This document shows, piece after piece, positions 34,516 through 43,332 of a DNA stretch of 62,204 bases (its first letter is position 1; each line of letters begins with the position of its first letter). The position numbers and the translations under genes were made by a program. Where the stretch lies: contig JAPLKS010000010.1 in the NCBI GenBank assembly GCA_026387915.1, positions 2,877 to 65,080 on the forward strand. Direction: 5' to 3'. The notes beneath the pieces were generated by a model, which made no database searches, was not told the DNA's origin, and worked only from the letters and a program-made list of their open reading frames with translations. This stretch comes from Gemmatimonadota bacterium. GTDB taxonomy: Bacteria > Gemmatimonadota > Gemmatimonadetes > Gemmatimonadales > Gemmatimonadaceae.

Positions 34516-36353
34516 TTCCCCTTGGGCTCCTGATGCAAGGCTTTGAAGTGTAGGAGTCCGGGCGCCCACATGTGCGCCACCGGATTAACGTCCACGTGAA
34601 TCACGCTCGGGCCGTCGTGCGCCAACGCACGCGTGACGGCCGCGCGCAACGCAGTGGGCGACTGCACGCGCTCTCCCGCTGCTCCCATCGCCTTGCCCAC
34701 GGCGCCAAAATCAATGTCGCCGAAGTCGGCCCAAATATTCTCGCCTGGGTCGAGCCGCTTCTTGAGCAACATTTTCACGGGGCGCATGGCAATACTCTGC
34801 GTCATCTTCACCATCCCCCACTGCTTGTCGCAGAGCACAAGCCAAATGATGCGCAACTTGTGGCGCACGGCGGTTTCGATTTCCTGCGGATGCATGCCCG
34901 CTGCGCCATCACCGATCACGCAGGCCACGGGGTGATCGGGCACCGCGATCGCCGCGCCAATCGCCTGACCCATGCCGGCGCCAAGCATCCCCATTTTCAT
35001 GGTGGAGAGCATACGGCCGCGCAGGTGAGCCTTGGTATAGAACATCGTCCAGACGGCAGTGTTGCCACCGTCGGCCACAATCGGGCTCTCTGCCGGAAAG
35101 AGCTCACGCACGAGCGCCGGCGCGTGCGCGGAGTGCAGGGGAGCGCTGTCGTCCTTGAGCGCGCCCTCGAGTTTTTCGGCGAACCGCTTGAGGTTGCGCT
35201 GATAGTCCGCCACCCGTTCGCGCCGCCGCGCGTGCGACATCTCGGAACGGCGCTCGGTGAGGCGAACGGCGAGCGAGCGCAGAAAAACGCCCACATCGGC
35301 GCACACCGCCACCTCGGCGGGTTTGTTGGCGCCGAGCGTGGAATCGTCAATGTCCACTTGCACCGTGCGCTGCTCCGACGGCGCGCGCCAGTTGGGCGCC
35401 TTGCCCCACCAGTCGGTTTCACCGAGGCGAGAGCCGAGCACGAGCGCGGCGTCGGCCTCATTGCGCGCAAGGTTGTTCAGCTTGATGTGCGTCATTGGAA
35501 TGGCGAGCGGCGATGATTCGTCAAAGCAACCGCGCGCGGCCCAGCTTGTCGTGACGGGCGCTTCGAGGAGCGACGCTACGGCGCTCAGCTCGTCAAACGC
35601 CTGCGCGTGAATGATGCCGCTTCCCGCATGAATCACCGGGAGTTCGCTCTGCAAGAGCAGCGTCGCGGCGCGCTCCACATCTCCCGCGTCGGCCGCAACG
35701 GGTGTGGTGCGTCGGTACTGCGACGGCTTCCAATAGGAGACGTCGGCTTTGACCTCCGCATTCATCAAGTTTTCTGGCACGTCAATGTGTACCACACCCG
35801 GTCGCCCGTCCCAGCAGGCGCGTAACGCAGCGCGCATCAGTTCGGGAATCCGTTCAAAGCTCGGAACCGCGCGGCTCCACTTGGCAAAGGAGCCGATCAC
35901 CGCCTCTTGGTCGAACCCCTGATAGGTACCCGTACGCATCGGATACATAGCGCCGGTGCGGCGCGCGCTGGTGATGCAGAGGACGCGGTTCCCCTCCGTC
36001 TGCTCCACCACGAGCCCGGGGAGAATATTCGCCACCCCCGGGCCGTTGCTGGCCATACACACACCGAGCTTGCCGGTGAGCCGCGCGTATGCCGCCGCGG
36101 CGTGCGCTGCGCTGGCTTCGTGCCGCGGCGTGACGAGTGTGATACCCAACGCATGCAATGATGCGTAGAAGCCGTAGTACGTGCCGTCGATGATGCCAAA
36201 CACCACCTCGACACCCTCTGCCTGCAACATTCTCGCGAGCACTTCGCCGCCAGTCGGCATGCCGCCGTAGTACGTGCCGTCGATGATGCCAAACACCACC
36301 TCGACACCCTCTGCCTGCAACATTCTCGCGAGCACTTCGCCGCCAGTCGGCAT
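34512..36353 (-). CDS. ThDP-dependent acetolactate synthase-like enzyme with duplicated N-terminus
   Basis: A 613-residue protein of the acetolactate synthase/decarboxylase superfamily. The PYR domain has the catalytic Glu in TPRHEASAAHAAAAYAR and SNGPGVANILPGL. The middle domain has VIHAGSGIIHAQAF. The PP domain has GDGAAGMHPQEIETAVRHK, with CDKQWG where the metal-ligand Asn-Asn usually lies. The first 31 residues are present twice, encoded by a perfect 93-bp tandem repeat. The strong ggagg ribosome site lies before the outer copy (36353) only, so the extra residues are likely translated. Starting at ATG 36260 would give a normal 582-residue enzyme but has no ribosome site. Reaction unknown. 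Confidence 0.88.
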   Translation of the reverse strand: MPTGGEVLARMLQAEGVEVVFGIIDGTYYGGMPTGGEVLARMLQAEGVEVVFGIIDGTYYGFYASLHALGITLVTPRHEASAAHAAAAYARLTGKLGVCMASNGPGVANILPGLVVEQTEGNRVLCITSARRTGAMYPMRTGTYQGFDQEAVIGSFAKWSRAVPSFERIPELMRAALRACWDGRPGVVHIDVPENLMNAEVKADVSYWKPSQYRRTTPVAADAGDVERAATLLLQSELPVIHAGSGIIHAQAFDELSAVASLLEAPVTTSWAARGCFDESSPLAIPMTHIKLNNLARNEADAALVLGSRLGETDWWGKAPNWRAPSEQRTVQVDIDDSTLGANKPAEVAVCADVGVFLRSLAVRLTERRSEMSHARRRERVADYQRNLKRFAEKLEGALKDDSAPLHSAHAPALVRELFPAESPIVADGGNTAVWTMFYTKAHLRGRMLSTMKMGMLGAGMGQAIGAAIAVPDHPVACVIGDGAAGMHPQEIETAVRHKLRIIWLVLCDKQWGMVKMTQSIAMRPVKMLLKKRLDPGENIWADFGDIDFGAVGKAMGAAGERVQSPTALRAAVTRALAHDGPSVIHVDVNPVAHMWAPGLLHFKALHQEPKGK

Positions 36354-36356
36354 GCC
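36171..36356 (-). repeat. Perfect 93-bp tandem duplication at the 5' end of the ThDP gene
   Basis: Units 36171-36263 and 36264-36356 are identical by eye over all 93 bases. Each carries a start codon and 30 further codons, so the frame is kept. The upstream ribosome site (about 36357-36366) is outside the unit. Confidence 0.95.
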
Positions 36357-36567
36357 TTCCTCCGGGTTGCCGAGAAGATAGAATGCGGGGCGGTGGCTCG
36401 TTAGCGGTTAGTAGAGTCCGCGGGGGGGCTCGCCCAGCGCACTGACCCCGCCCAGGACGTAGTAGAAAACAGCCCCAGCCCCTCGCGGCGCAGGGGAGAA
36501 ATGGGCATCGTTGAGGCGGTTCCGCGGCGCCAGACGCCGCCCGATTGCACAAACACCCGGGGATGAG

Positions 36568-38390
36568 ATGCCAGTTCGGATGCCGTCGGCTCGTTGGACA
36601 TCGGTCTGGACGATCGCGGCCCTGTTAGGTTCGCCGGTCACGGGTCGCACGTCGCTGCTGGCGCAGTCCGGTGCGGCCGTTGCCAAGCCCTCGAGTGCAT
36701 CGGCCAGCACGTCGGCATCCGCGCAGCCCGCGGACCTCATTCTCTTCAACGGCAACATCATCACCGTCGACTCCGCGGACCGTATCGCCGAGGCGGTGGC
36801 GGTGCGCGGCGGCAAGATCGTTGCGGTGGGGAAGAGCGCGGACATTTTCAAACTGGCCAACGCCTCCACCCAGCGCGTGGATCTCAAGGGGCTGACCGTT
36901 ACCCCAGGGTTGCTCGACGCGCACTCGCATTTTTCTGGCGGCGCACTCGATAAATCACTCTGCTTGGATGTGGCCTATCCGACCGCCAAGCGCATTGCCG
37001 ACGTGCGCGACGGCATAGCGGCGCGCATCAAACAGAAGGGCGCTGGCGCATGGATCTGCGGACGCGGTTGGGACGAAGGCAAACTCACCGAACGTCGGAT
37101 GCTCACCGCTAAGGATCTCGACGCGGTATCGCCAAAGAATCCTGTGTGGCTTGTGAACACCACGGGGCACTACGGTGTGGCCAATAGCGCCGCCATGAAA
37201 CTCGCCGGCATCTCACGCGCCACCAAAGATCCGGCCGGCGGCAGCCTCGACCGCGACGCCGAAGGCGTGCCGACGGGTCTCCTCAAGGAATCCGCACAGG
37301 ACCTGGTCACGCGTCTGGTGCCACCGCCCACGTCCGAAGAGCGGCAGCAGGCGTTCGCGGCGCTCGCGCAGTCGTTTAGCGCAGAAGGGATGACGGGGCT
37401 CAAAGACCCCGGCATCGGAGACGAAGTGTGGGACACGTACAACAAGGTCGCCGCGAACGGCAAACTTCCATTGCGCGTCTTTGCACTCTGGAGCGGCGGG
37501 AGCTCGATGGCCGATGTGCAACGTCTCATTGCCACCAAGGCCGCCATCTCAAAGCCCTATCAGTCCACCGGTGACGACCACGTCATTTCCGGCGGCGTCA
37601 AACTCTTTGCCGACGGCAGCGGTGGATCGCGCACCGCCTGGATGCACGACGAGTGGAACAAGAACGGCAACGAAGTGGACACCGGCAATCGCGGCTATCC
37701 ATCGTTCAATCCCGACACGCTGCGCGCCATGATCATCGCGCTCCACAACGCGGGGTTCAACATCGGCGTGCACGCCGTGGGTGACCGCGCCATCGATTGG
37801 GTGGTGGATAGCTACGCCGAAGCGATGCGCGCCAATCCGCTCAAGGGACGTCGCCACAGCATCATTCACGCGAACGTCCCTACCGATCACGCCATCATGG
37901 TGATTGCCGATCTGCAAAAACGGTTCGATGCGGCGTTTCCGGAACCGTCGGCAACCTTTATGTGGTGGATTGGCGACACCTACGCCGGCAACTTCGGCTC
38001 CACTCGGCTTCCGCGACTTAATCCATTCAAGACTTTCGAAAACCGCGGCATTCGTTGGGCCGGCGGTTCAGACTTTGACGTGACGCCGTTCCCGGCGAGC
38101 CGGCGCTCGGCACCTACGGCAAAGATGTGTATGGCCGCGCCGAGTCGGTGGATGTGCACACCGCGCTTCGGTCATTCACCATCTGGGCCGCACGGCAAAT
38201 GTTTCTCGAAAAGAAAATCGGGTCGGTGGAAGTCGGAAAATACGCCGACCTCGCCGTGTGGGATCGCGATCCGTACACCGTGCCCACGGCCGACCTCAAG
38301 GAGATGCAGGCGCAGATGACGCTCTTTGAGGGGAAAGTGGTCTATCAGCGGAAGGGCGCGAAGGTCAGTGTGGTGAAAGGCGCTCCGTAG
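36568..38390 (+). pseudogene. Exported amidohydrolase (YtcJ-like), frameshifted by an internal deletion
   Basis: ATG 36568 follows ggggatgag. A signal peptide ends near LLAQSG. The metal-dependent hydrolase fold is well kept: LILFNGNIITVDSADRI, TPGLLDAHSHFSGGAL (H-x-H), LFADGSGGSRTAW, NIGVHAVGDRAIDW and GGSDFDVTPFPA. At about 38095-38105 the frame changes. Frame 1 runs into non-homologous sequence to 38319, while the expected C-terminus continues in another frame from PALGTYGKDVYG through KIGSVEVGKYADLAVWDRDP to the stop at 38390. About 10-11 codons of the usual FPARYGxWASV segment seem missing, so a deletion of roughly 32 bp fits. True pseudogene or assembly error cannot be told. Confidence 0.8.
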
Positions 38391-38399
38391 GTAGATCGG

Positions 38400-38425
38400 C
38401 GCGGACCGTTTCCGCGTTTCATTTT
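38400..38425 (+). terminator. Intrinsic terminator after the amidohydrolase
   Basis: CGCGGA (38400-38405), loop CCGTT, TCCGCG (38411-38416), then TTTCATTTT. Confidence 0.7.
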
Positions 38426-38499
38426 GCAAGTCTGTCAGTGGATCGGCTGTCGTACGCTCACGCTTTCGCTCGACGCTCGTCCTTACCCCCGAGGTTCTG

Positions 38500-40767
38500 A
38501 TGCTGCCGCTGTTCCGTGCATTGCTCGTACCGTCGCTGCTGCTACCGTTCGTCCCGCAAACCGTCCTCGATCCGGGCGACTTGCGCGGCTTCACCAGCGC
38601 GTCGGCCAAAATCGAACGTGACTGGGAAGCAAAGTTCAAAGCCATTCCCGAGCCGGCGCGCCTGCGCGAGGCGATGCGTCGCCTGAGCGCGCGCCCGCAT
38701 CACGTGGGATCGCCATATGGCAAAGCCAACGCCGAGTGGCTGCGTGACCAACTCACGTCGTACGGATGGCAGGCGTCCATCGAGGAATTCCAGGTGTTGT
38801 TCCCCACACCCAAGGAACGGCTGCTTGAGATGGTGTCGCCGAGCAAGTTCACGGCGAAGCTCGACGAACAAGTATTGAAAGAAGACCCAACCTCAAATCA
38901 AAAAGCCGAGCAACTGCCAACGTACGTGGCCTACTCGGCAGACGGCGACGTCACCGCGCCACTCGTGTATGTGAACTACGGCGTTCCCGCGGACTACGAC
39001 GAGCTCGACCGCCGCGGCATTTCTGTAAAGGGCGCGATTGTCATTGCGCGGTACGGCGGCTCATGGCGCGGCATCAAACCGAAGGTCGCGTACGAACATG
39101 GCGCCGTGGGCTGTCTCATTTATTCTGACCCCAAGGACGACGGCTACTCGCAGGGGCTCACCTATCCCAACGGGCCGTGGCGTCCGAGCGACGGTGCACA
39201 GCGCGGCAGCATCATGGATATGCCCACCTACCCGGGTGATCCGCTCACGCCAGGCGTCGGCGCCACCAAGGATGCCAAACGTCTCGCCGTCAAAGACGCC
39301 GCGACGGTGATGAAGATTCCCGTGCTTCCGCTCTCCTACGGTGATGCGCAACCGCTACTCGCCGCGATGACGGGCCCCGTGGCGCCGGAATCGTGGCGTG
39401 GGTCGCTCCCCATCACCTATCGACTGGGCGCCGGCAAAACGACGGTGCATCTCAAGCTCTCGTTCGACTGGAGCCTCAAGACCCTCTACGACGTGATCGG
39501 CAAAATCCCCGGCTCAACGTATCCCGACGAATGGGTCATCCGAGGCAATCACCACGATGCGTGGGTGAATGGCGCCGAAGATCCCATCTCGGGTGCAGTC
39601 GCCGAACTCGAAGAAGCGCGCGCCATGGGCGAACTGCTCAAACAGGGCTGGAGGCCCAAGCGCACTATCGTCTATGGCTTTTGGGATGGCGAAGAACCTG
39701 CGCTCCTCGGCAGCACCGAGTGGGCAGAAGCGCACGACGCCGAGTTGCGGCAGAAGGGCGTGCTCTATCTGAACACCGACGGCAACGGCCGCGGCTACCT
39801 CGGCATGGAAGGCTCACACAGTCTCGAGCGATTCTTCAATGAAGTAGCCAAGGATGTGGAAGACCCCGAGACCAAGCTCAGCGTGTGGAAGCGCGCGCAG
39901 CTGCACGCGATTGCCGATGGCAGCGCTGCCGACAAGAAAGACGCACGTACGCGCGGCGATCTGCACATTGGCGCACTCGGTTCCGGCTCCGACTTCACTC
40001 CGTTCCTGCAGCACCTCGGCATTCCCACGCTCAACGCCGGCTTCGGCGGCGAAGATGGCGGCGGCATTTACCACTCCATCTACGACAGCTTTGCCTGGTA
40101 CATGAAGTACAGCGACTCATCGTTTGTGTACGGCAGGGCCCTCGCGCAGGTCGTCGGCACCGGCATCATGCGTGCGGCCAGCGCCGATGTGTTGCCGATG
40201 GAGTTCGGCAACTTGAGCGAGACGGTGAATGGCTACGTGGGCGAACTCAAGGAACTCCGCACGAAGGTCGCCGACAAGATTGCCGAAACCAACAAGCAGA
40301 TCGACGAAGGGGTGTTCAGCGCAACGGTCGATCCGCGCGAGCCACTCAAGGCCCCCAAGGCCGAAGAGCCAGCGCCCGTGCTCAATTTTGCGCCGATGGA
40401 TAATGCCACCGATCAGCTCAGCCGTGCCGCACAGCGTTACGAAAAAGCGTACGCCTCGGCGATGGCGAGCGGGGCGAGTGCGGCGCAGTTCGCCAAGGCG
40501 AACGACTTGCTCAAACTCGCCGATCAAATGTTGCTTGGCCCCAACGGGTTGCCACTCCGCCCGTGGTACAAGCATCTGTTGTATGCGCCCGGGCTCTACA
40601 CGGGATACGGTGTGAAAACGATGCCCGGCGTGCGCGAGGCGGTGGAGCAGCGGCGCTGGAAGGAGGCCGACGAGCAGATCGTGGTGGCCGCCGCGGCCTT
40701 GGAACGCGAGGCGGACCTCATTCGGCGGGCCAGCGCGGCGCTTGAGGTTGGGAAGCCGGTGCCGTAA
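38500..40767 (+). CDS. M28 peptidase, glutamate carboxypeptidase II-like
   Basis: A 755-residue exported zinc peptidase with a short hydrophobic leader. Layout: N-terminal part of the peptidase domain, PA insert domain (about 140-290, VNYGVPADYDELDRRGI), catalytic M28 core (about 325-575), C-terminal transferrin-receptor-like dimerisation domain. By alignment of motifs to human GCPII the two-zinc site is H351, D361, E399, D427 and H525, with catalytic E398 (WDGEEPALLGSTEW); YHSIYDSF holds the last His. Likely removes C-terminal acidic residues from peptides outside the cytoplasm. It follows the broken amidohydrolase by 109 bp and ends at a strong terminator. Confidence 0.93.
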   Translation: MLPLFRALLVPSLLLPFVPQTVLDPGDLRGFTSASAKIERDWEAKFKAIPEPARLREAMRRLSARPHHVGSPYGKANAEWLRDQLTSYGWQASIEEFQVLFPTPKERLLEMVSPSKFTAKLDEQVLKEDPTSNQKAEQLPTYVAYSADGDVTAPLVYVNYGVPADYDELDRRGISVKGAIVIARYGGSWRGIKPKVAYEHGAVGCLIYSDPKDDGYSQGLTYPNGPWRPSDGAQRGSIMDMPTYPGDPLTPGVGATKDAKRLAVKDAATVMKIPVLPLSYGDAQPLLAAMTGPVAPESWRGSLPITYRLGAGKTTVHLKLSFDWSLKTLYDVIGKIPGSTYPDEWVIRGNHHDAWVNGAEDPISGAVAELEEARAMGELLKQGWRPKRTIVYGFWDGEEPALLGSTEWAEAHDAELRQKGVLYLNTDGNGRGYLGMEGSHSLERFFNEVAKDVEDPETKLSVWKRAQLHAIADGSAADKKDARTRGDLHIGALGSGSDFTPFLQHLGIPTLNAGFGGEDGGGIYHSIYDSFAWYMKYSDSSFVYGRALAQVVGTGIMRAASADVLPMEFGNLSETVNGYVGELKELRTKVADKIAETNKQIDEGVFSATVDPREPLKAPKAEEPAPVLNFAPMDNATDQLSRAAQRYEKAYASAMASGASAAQFAKANDLLKLADQMLLGPNGLPLRPWYKHLLYAPGLYTGYGVKTMPGVREAVEQRRWKEADEQIVVAAAALEREADLIRRASAALEVGKPVP

Positions 40768-40794
40768 CAGTCCGTCGACGGATAGGCGTAAAAC

Positions 40795-40831
40795 AAAGCG
40801 GGGCAATCACTTGCGTGATTGCCCCGCTTTT
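40795..40831. terminator. Strong bidirectional terminator
   Basis: A perfect 16-bp stem, 40795-40810 against 40815-40830, loop TTGC, is flanked by T on the plus strand (to 40831) and by A-rich sequence that reads as T on the minus strand. It serves both the M28 peptidase gene and tRNA-Asn. Confidence 0.9.
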
Positions 40832-40833
40832 AG

Positions 40834-40906
40834 CTCCCGAGGAGGGACTCGAACCCCCGACAGGGTGATTAACAGTCACCTGCTCTACCACCTGAGCTAC
40901 TCGGGA
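40834..40906 (-). tRNA. tRNA-Asn (anticodon GUU)
   Basis: Minus-strand cloverleaf: acceptor TCCCGAG (40906-40900) pairs with CTCGGGA (40841-40835), discriminator G at 40834. The anticodon loop CTGTTAA has GTT at 40873-40871. D-arm AGCTCAGGTGGTAGAGC and T-loop TTCGAGT are standard. CCA is not encoded. Confidence 0.96.
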
Positions 40907-40917
40907 ATAGCCTATAA

Positions 40918-40946
40918 AAAATAGCCGTCCAGCAGGGCTGGGTCAA
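40918..40946 (-). promoter_or_regulatory. Sigma70-type promoter for tRNA-Asn
   Basis: On the minus strand TTGACC (40946-40941), a 17-bp spacer and TATTTT (40923-40918) sit 11 bp before the mature tRNA 5' end. Hexamers and spacing fit a housekeeping promoter. Confidence 0.6.
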
Positions 40947-40970
40947 CCTTGGCCGCTTTTACCGGCTTGG

Positions 40971-41822
40971 TTACTTGGTGACGGCGTCAATTGCCACCAC
41001 TCCGGCATCTTGGGCGCCGTGGCCCTGCGCGATGAGGACGTCCATACGAGCGGCGAGTCCTGGGAGTACGGCGAGCGGCACCGAGCCGGCCGTTTCGATC
41101 ATCAGGCGCACATCTTTCCGCGCCATGGTGAGTTCGAACATCGGAGCAAAGTTGCCAGCGGCCATGAGCTTGCCGCGCCCACCGATGATCGCCGAGGGGT
41201 TGAACACGTCGAGCACCTTCAGCGTCTCTTCCGGCGCAAAGCCGGCGCCCTTCGCAATCGAAAACACATCGGCCAGCGTGCCGGCGATTCCAACAAAGAA
41301 GGCGTTGCCAAAGAGCTTGTACGCCGCAGCCGCATCGCGACGTTCGCCGAGGTATTGCAACTTGCCGGTCATCGCGGTGAGCGCGCTCTCCATCTTGGCG
41401 AACAGCGCAGCGGGGCCTGCCACCAACATGCTCCCCTCAGCGTTGCGCGCGGCCGGCGGCCCCATGAACACGGGGCAGTGCAGATACTTCACCCCTTCTT
41501 TCTCCAAGCGCTCCATGCGCGCTGCGGTGAGCGCGGGCTGCGTGGTGGTGTGATCGCAGATCACAGTGTCGGCGCCGAGTGCGGCGCGTGCGGCGGCGAT
41601 CACTTCTTCCACTACCGCGTCATCGCGGAGAATGAGGTGCACGTGGTCAGCGCCGCGCACGGCGTCGGCAGGCGTTGCGGCGACCTTGGCGCCAAACGCT
41701 TCGAGCGCGTGCGCCTTACTGGCCGTACGGTTCCACACGGTCACGGTCCAGCCACGTTTGCAAGCGGCTTCGGCAAAACCACTACCGAGGAGTCCGGTAC
41801 CGAGAATGGCAATGTTGGGCAT
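40971..41822 (-). CDS. Beta-hydroxyacid dehydrogenase family NAD(P) oxidoreductase
   Basis: 283 residues from ATG 41822 (longer in-frame starts run through non-conserved sequence). The Rossmann motif is ILGTGLLGSGFAEAA with VWNRTASKA. The catalytic Lys region is AYKLFGNAFFVGIAGTLADVF. The substrate motif, normally DxPVSGGxxxA, reads HCPVFMGPPAARNAEGSM, which is a clear departure. Relatives include 3-hydroxyisobutyrate dehydrogenase (MmsB) and tartronate semialdehyde reductase (GlxR). Both fit the neighbours: mmsA argues for the first, glycerate kinase for the second. Divergent from the kinase gene. Confidence 0.85.
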   Translation of the reverse strand: MPNIAILGTGLLGSGFAEAACKRGWTVTVWNRTASKAHALEAFGAKVAATPADAVRGADHVHLILRDDAVVEEVIAAARAALGADTVICDHTTTQPALTAARMERLEKEGVKYLHCPVFMGPPAARNAEGSMLVAGPAALFAKMESALTAMTGKLQYLGERRDAAAAYKLFGNAFFVGIAGTLADVFSIAKGAGFAPEETLKVLDVFNPSAIIGGRGKLMAAGNFAPMFELTMARKDVRLMIETAGSVPLAVLPGLAARMDVLIAQGHGAQDAGVVAIDAVTK

Positions 41823-41984
41823 AGGAGAATGAGGGGAAAGCAGGTGGGTGGTGCTGGAGCGGGCGCCGCGCGCCTTTCTATTGAAAGCTAGCGGAGCTGC
41901 GTTGCGGCCGTCGATGGAAATACGCGATGGCATAAGATTAGGTTGGGAGAGACGACACGCGACCTTCACCCTCCGCGACATCCT

Positions 41985-43253
41985 GTGACGCTACACGATC
42001 CCGACGCATTGCTTCGTGCCATGTTTTCGGCCGCCATTGAACGGGCGATGCCCGAACGCTGTTTGCCGCCGTACTTGCCGACGCGCCCAACGGGCCGAGT
42101 GATTGTGATTGGCGCTGGTAAGTCGTCGGCGGAGATGGCGCGCGTGGTGGAGCGCGAATGGGCGGGGCCGCTGAGCGGATTGGTGGTGACTCGCTACGGA
42201 CACAGCGCGCCGTGCGAGCGCATTGAAGTGGTTGAGGCATCGCATCCGGTGCCAGATGAAGCGGGCGAAAAAGCAGCCGCGCGCATCCTGGCGATGGTGC
42301 AGGGGCTCACCGCGGACGATCTCGTGCTTTGCCTCATCTCTGGTGGTGGCTCGGCGCTGTTGGCCCTTCCGGCTGGCGGCATCACCCTTGCCGACAAGCA
42401 GGAGGTGAGCCGCGCGTTGCTCCACAGTGGTGCGACGATTTCCGAGATGAACTGCGTGCGCAAGCATCTCTCGGCGATCAAAGGGGGGCAACTTGCGGCG
42501 GCGGCTCACCCTGCGCGGGTGGTGACGTTGCTCGTCTCCGATGTGCCAGGAGATGATCCGGCGGTGATTGCGTCCGGTCCGACGGTCGCGGATCCGACTA
42601 CGTTTGCCGACGCCGCCGAGGTACTCCGGCGCTATGGCATCACGGCGCCCGCGTCGGTAATGGCGCACATCGCTGCGGCGGCACGCGAAACTCCCAAGCC
42701 GGGCGATGCGCGGCTCGCGCGCGCTGAACACCATGTGATTGCCGCGCCGATGCAGTCGCTTGAGGCGGCGGCTACCGTTGCGCGTGCGGCAGGGTTTACA
42801 CCCGTGATACTCGGCGACGCGATTGAGGGAGAAGCGCGTGTCGTTGCGGCCGAACAGGCGGCGCTCGTGCAGCGCATCCGTGCGCGTGGCGATCCGGTCG
42901 CTGCCCCCTGTGTGCTCCTCAGCGGTGGCGAGACGACGGTGACGGTGCGCGGGACTGGGCGTGGGGGGCGTAACGCTGAGTATCTTCTCTCCTTGGCGGT
43001 GGCGCTGCATGGCGAGCCGAGCGTCTTTGCGCTCGCTGGCGACACGGACGGTATTGACGGCACGGAGGACAACGCGGGCGCGCTCCTCGGCCCCGATACC
43101 CTCGCCCGAGCGGCGCTCGCGGGAGTGGAAGCCACCGCGGCGTTGGCGAATAATGATGGCTACGGGTTCTTTGCGGCCGCGTCGTCTCTGGTGGTGACGG
43201 GGCCGACCCGCACGAACGTGAATGATTTTCGCGCGATTTTGATATCCGGCTGA
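41985..43253 (+). CDS. Glycerate 2-kinase (GckA/TtuD, MOFRL type)
   Basis: About 422 residues from GTG 41985 (TTG 41943 is also in frame). N-terminal DUF4147 domain: VIVIGAGKSSAEMARVVE, SHPVPDEAGEKAAARIL, CLISGGGSALLALPAGG, NCVRKHLSAIKGGQL and SDVPGDDPAVIASGPTVADP. C-terminal MOFRL domain: LLSGGETTVTVRGTGRGGRN, ALAGDTDGIDG, DGYGFFAAASSLVVTGPTRTNVND. It phosphorylates D-glycerate to 2-phosphoglycerate. Situated between a beta-hydroxyacid dehydrogenase and mmsA. Confidence 0.92.
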   Translation: MTLHDPDALLRAMFSAAIERAMPERCLPPYLPTRPTGRVIVIGAGKSSAEMARVVEREWAGPLSGLVVTRYGHSAPCERIEVVEASHPVPDEAGEKAAARILAMVQGLTADDLVLCLISGGGSALLALPAGGITLADKQEVSRALLHSGATISEMNCVRKHLSAIKGGQLAAAAHPARVVTLLVSDVPGDDPAVIASGPTVADPTTFADAAEVLRRYGITAPASVMAHIAAAARETPKPGDARLARAEHHVIAAPMQSLEAAATVARAAGFTPVILGDAIEGEARVVAAEQAALVQRIRARGDPVAAPCVLLSGGETTVTVRGTGRGGRNAEYLLSLAVALHGEPSVFALAGDTDGIDGTEDNAGALLGPDTLARAALAGVEATAALANNDGYGFFAAASSLVVTGPTRTNVNDFRAILISG

Positions 43254-43332
43254 TGTGCGGAGTTTTCCTCCCGCCTTCGCTAGTACGAATTCAACTATTG
43301 ACCGTATACACTCCGACTAGAAGAGGGATTGC

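Noticed and set aside
36171-36356. Insertion sequence or transposon end
   Set aside because: The repeat is two adjacent copies of host coding sequence with no inverted ends, target duplication or transposase.
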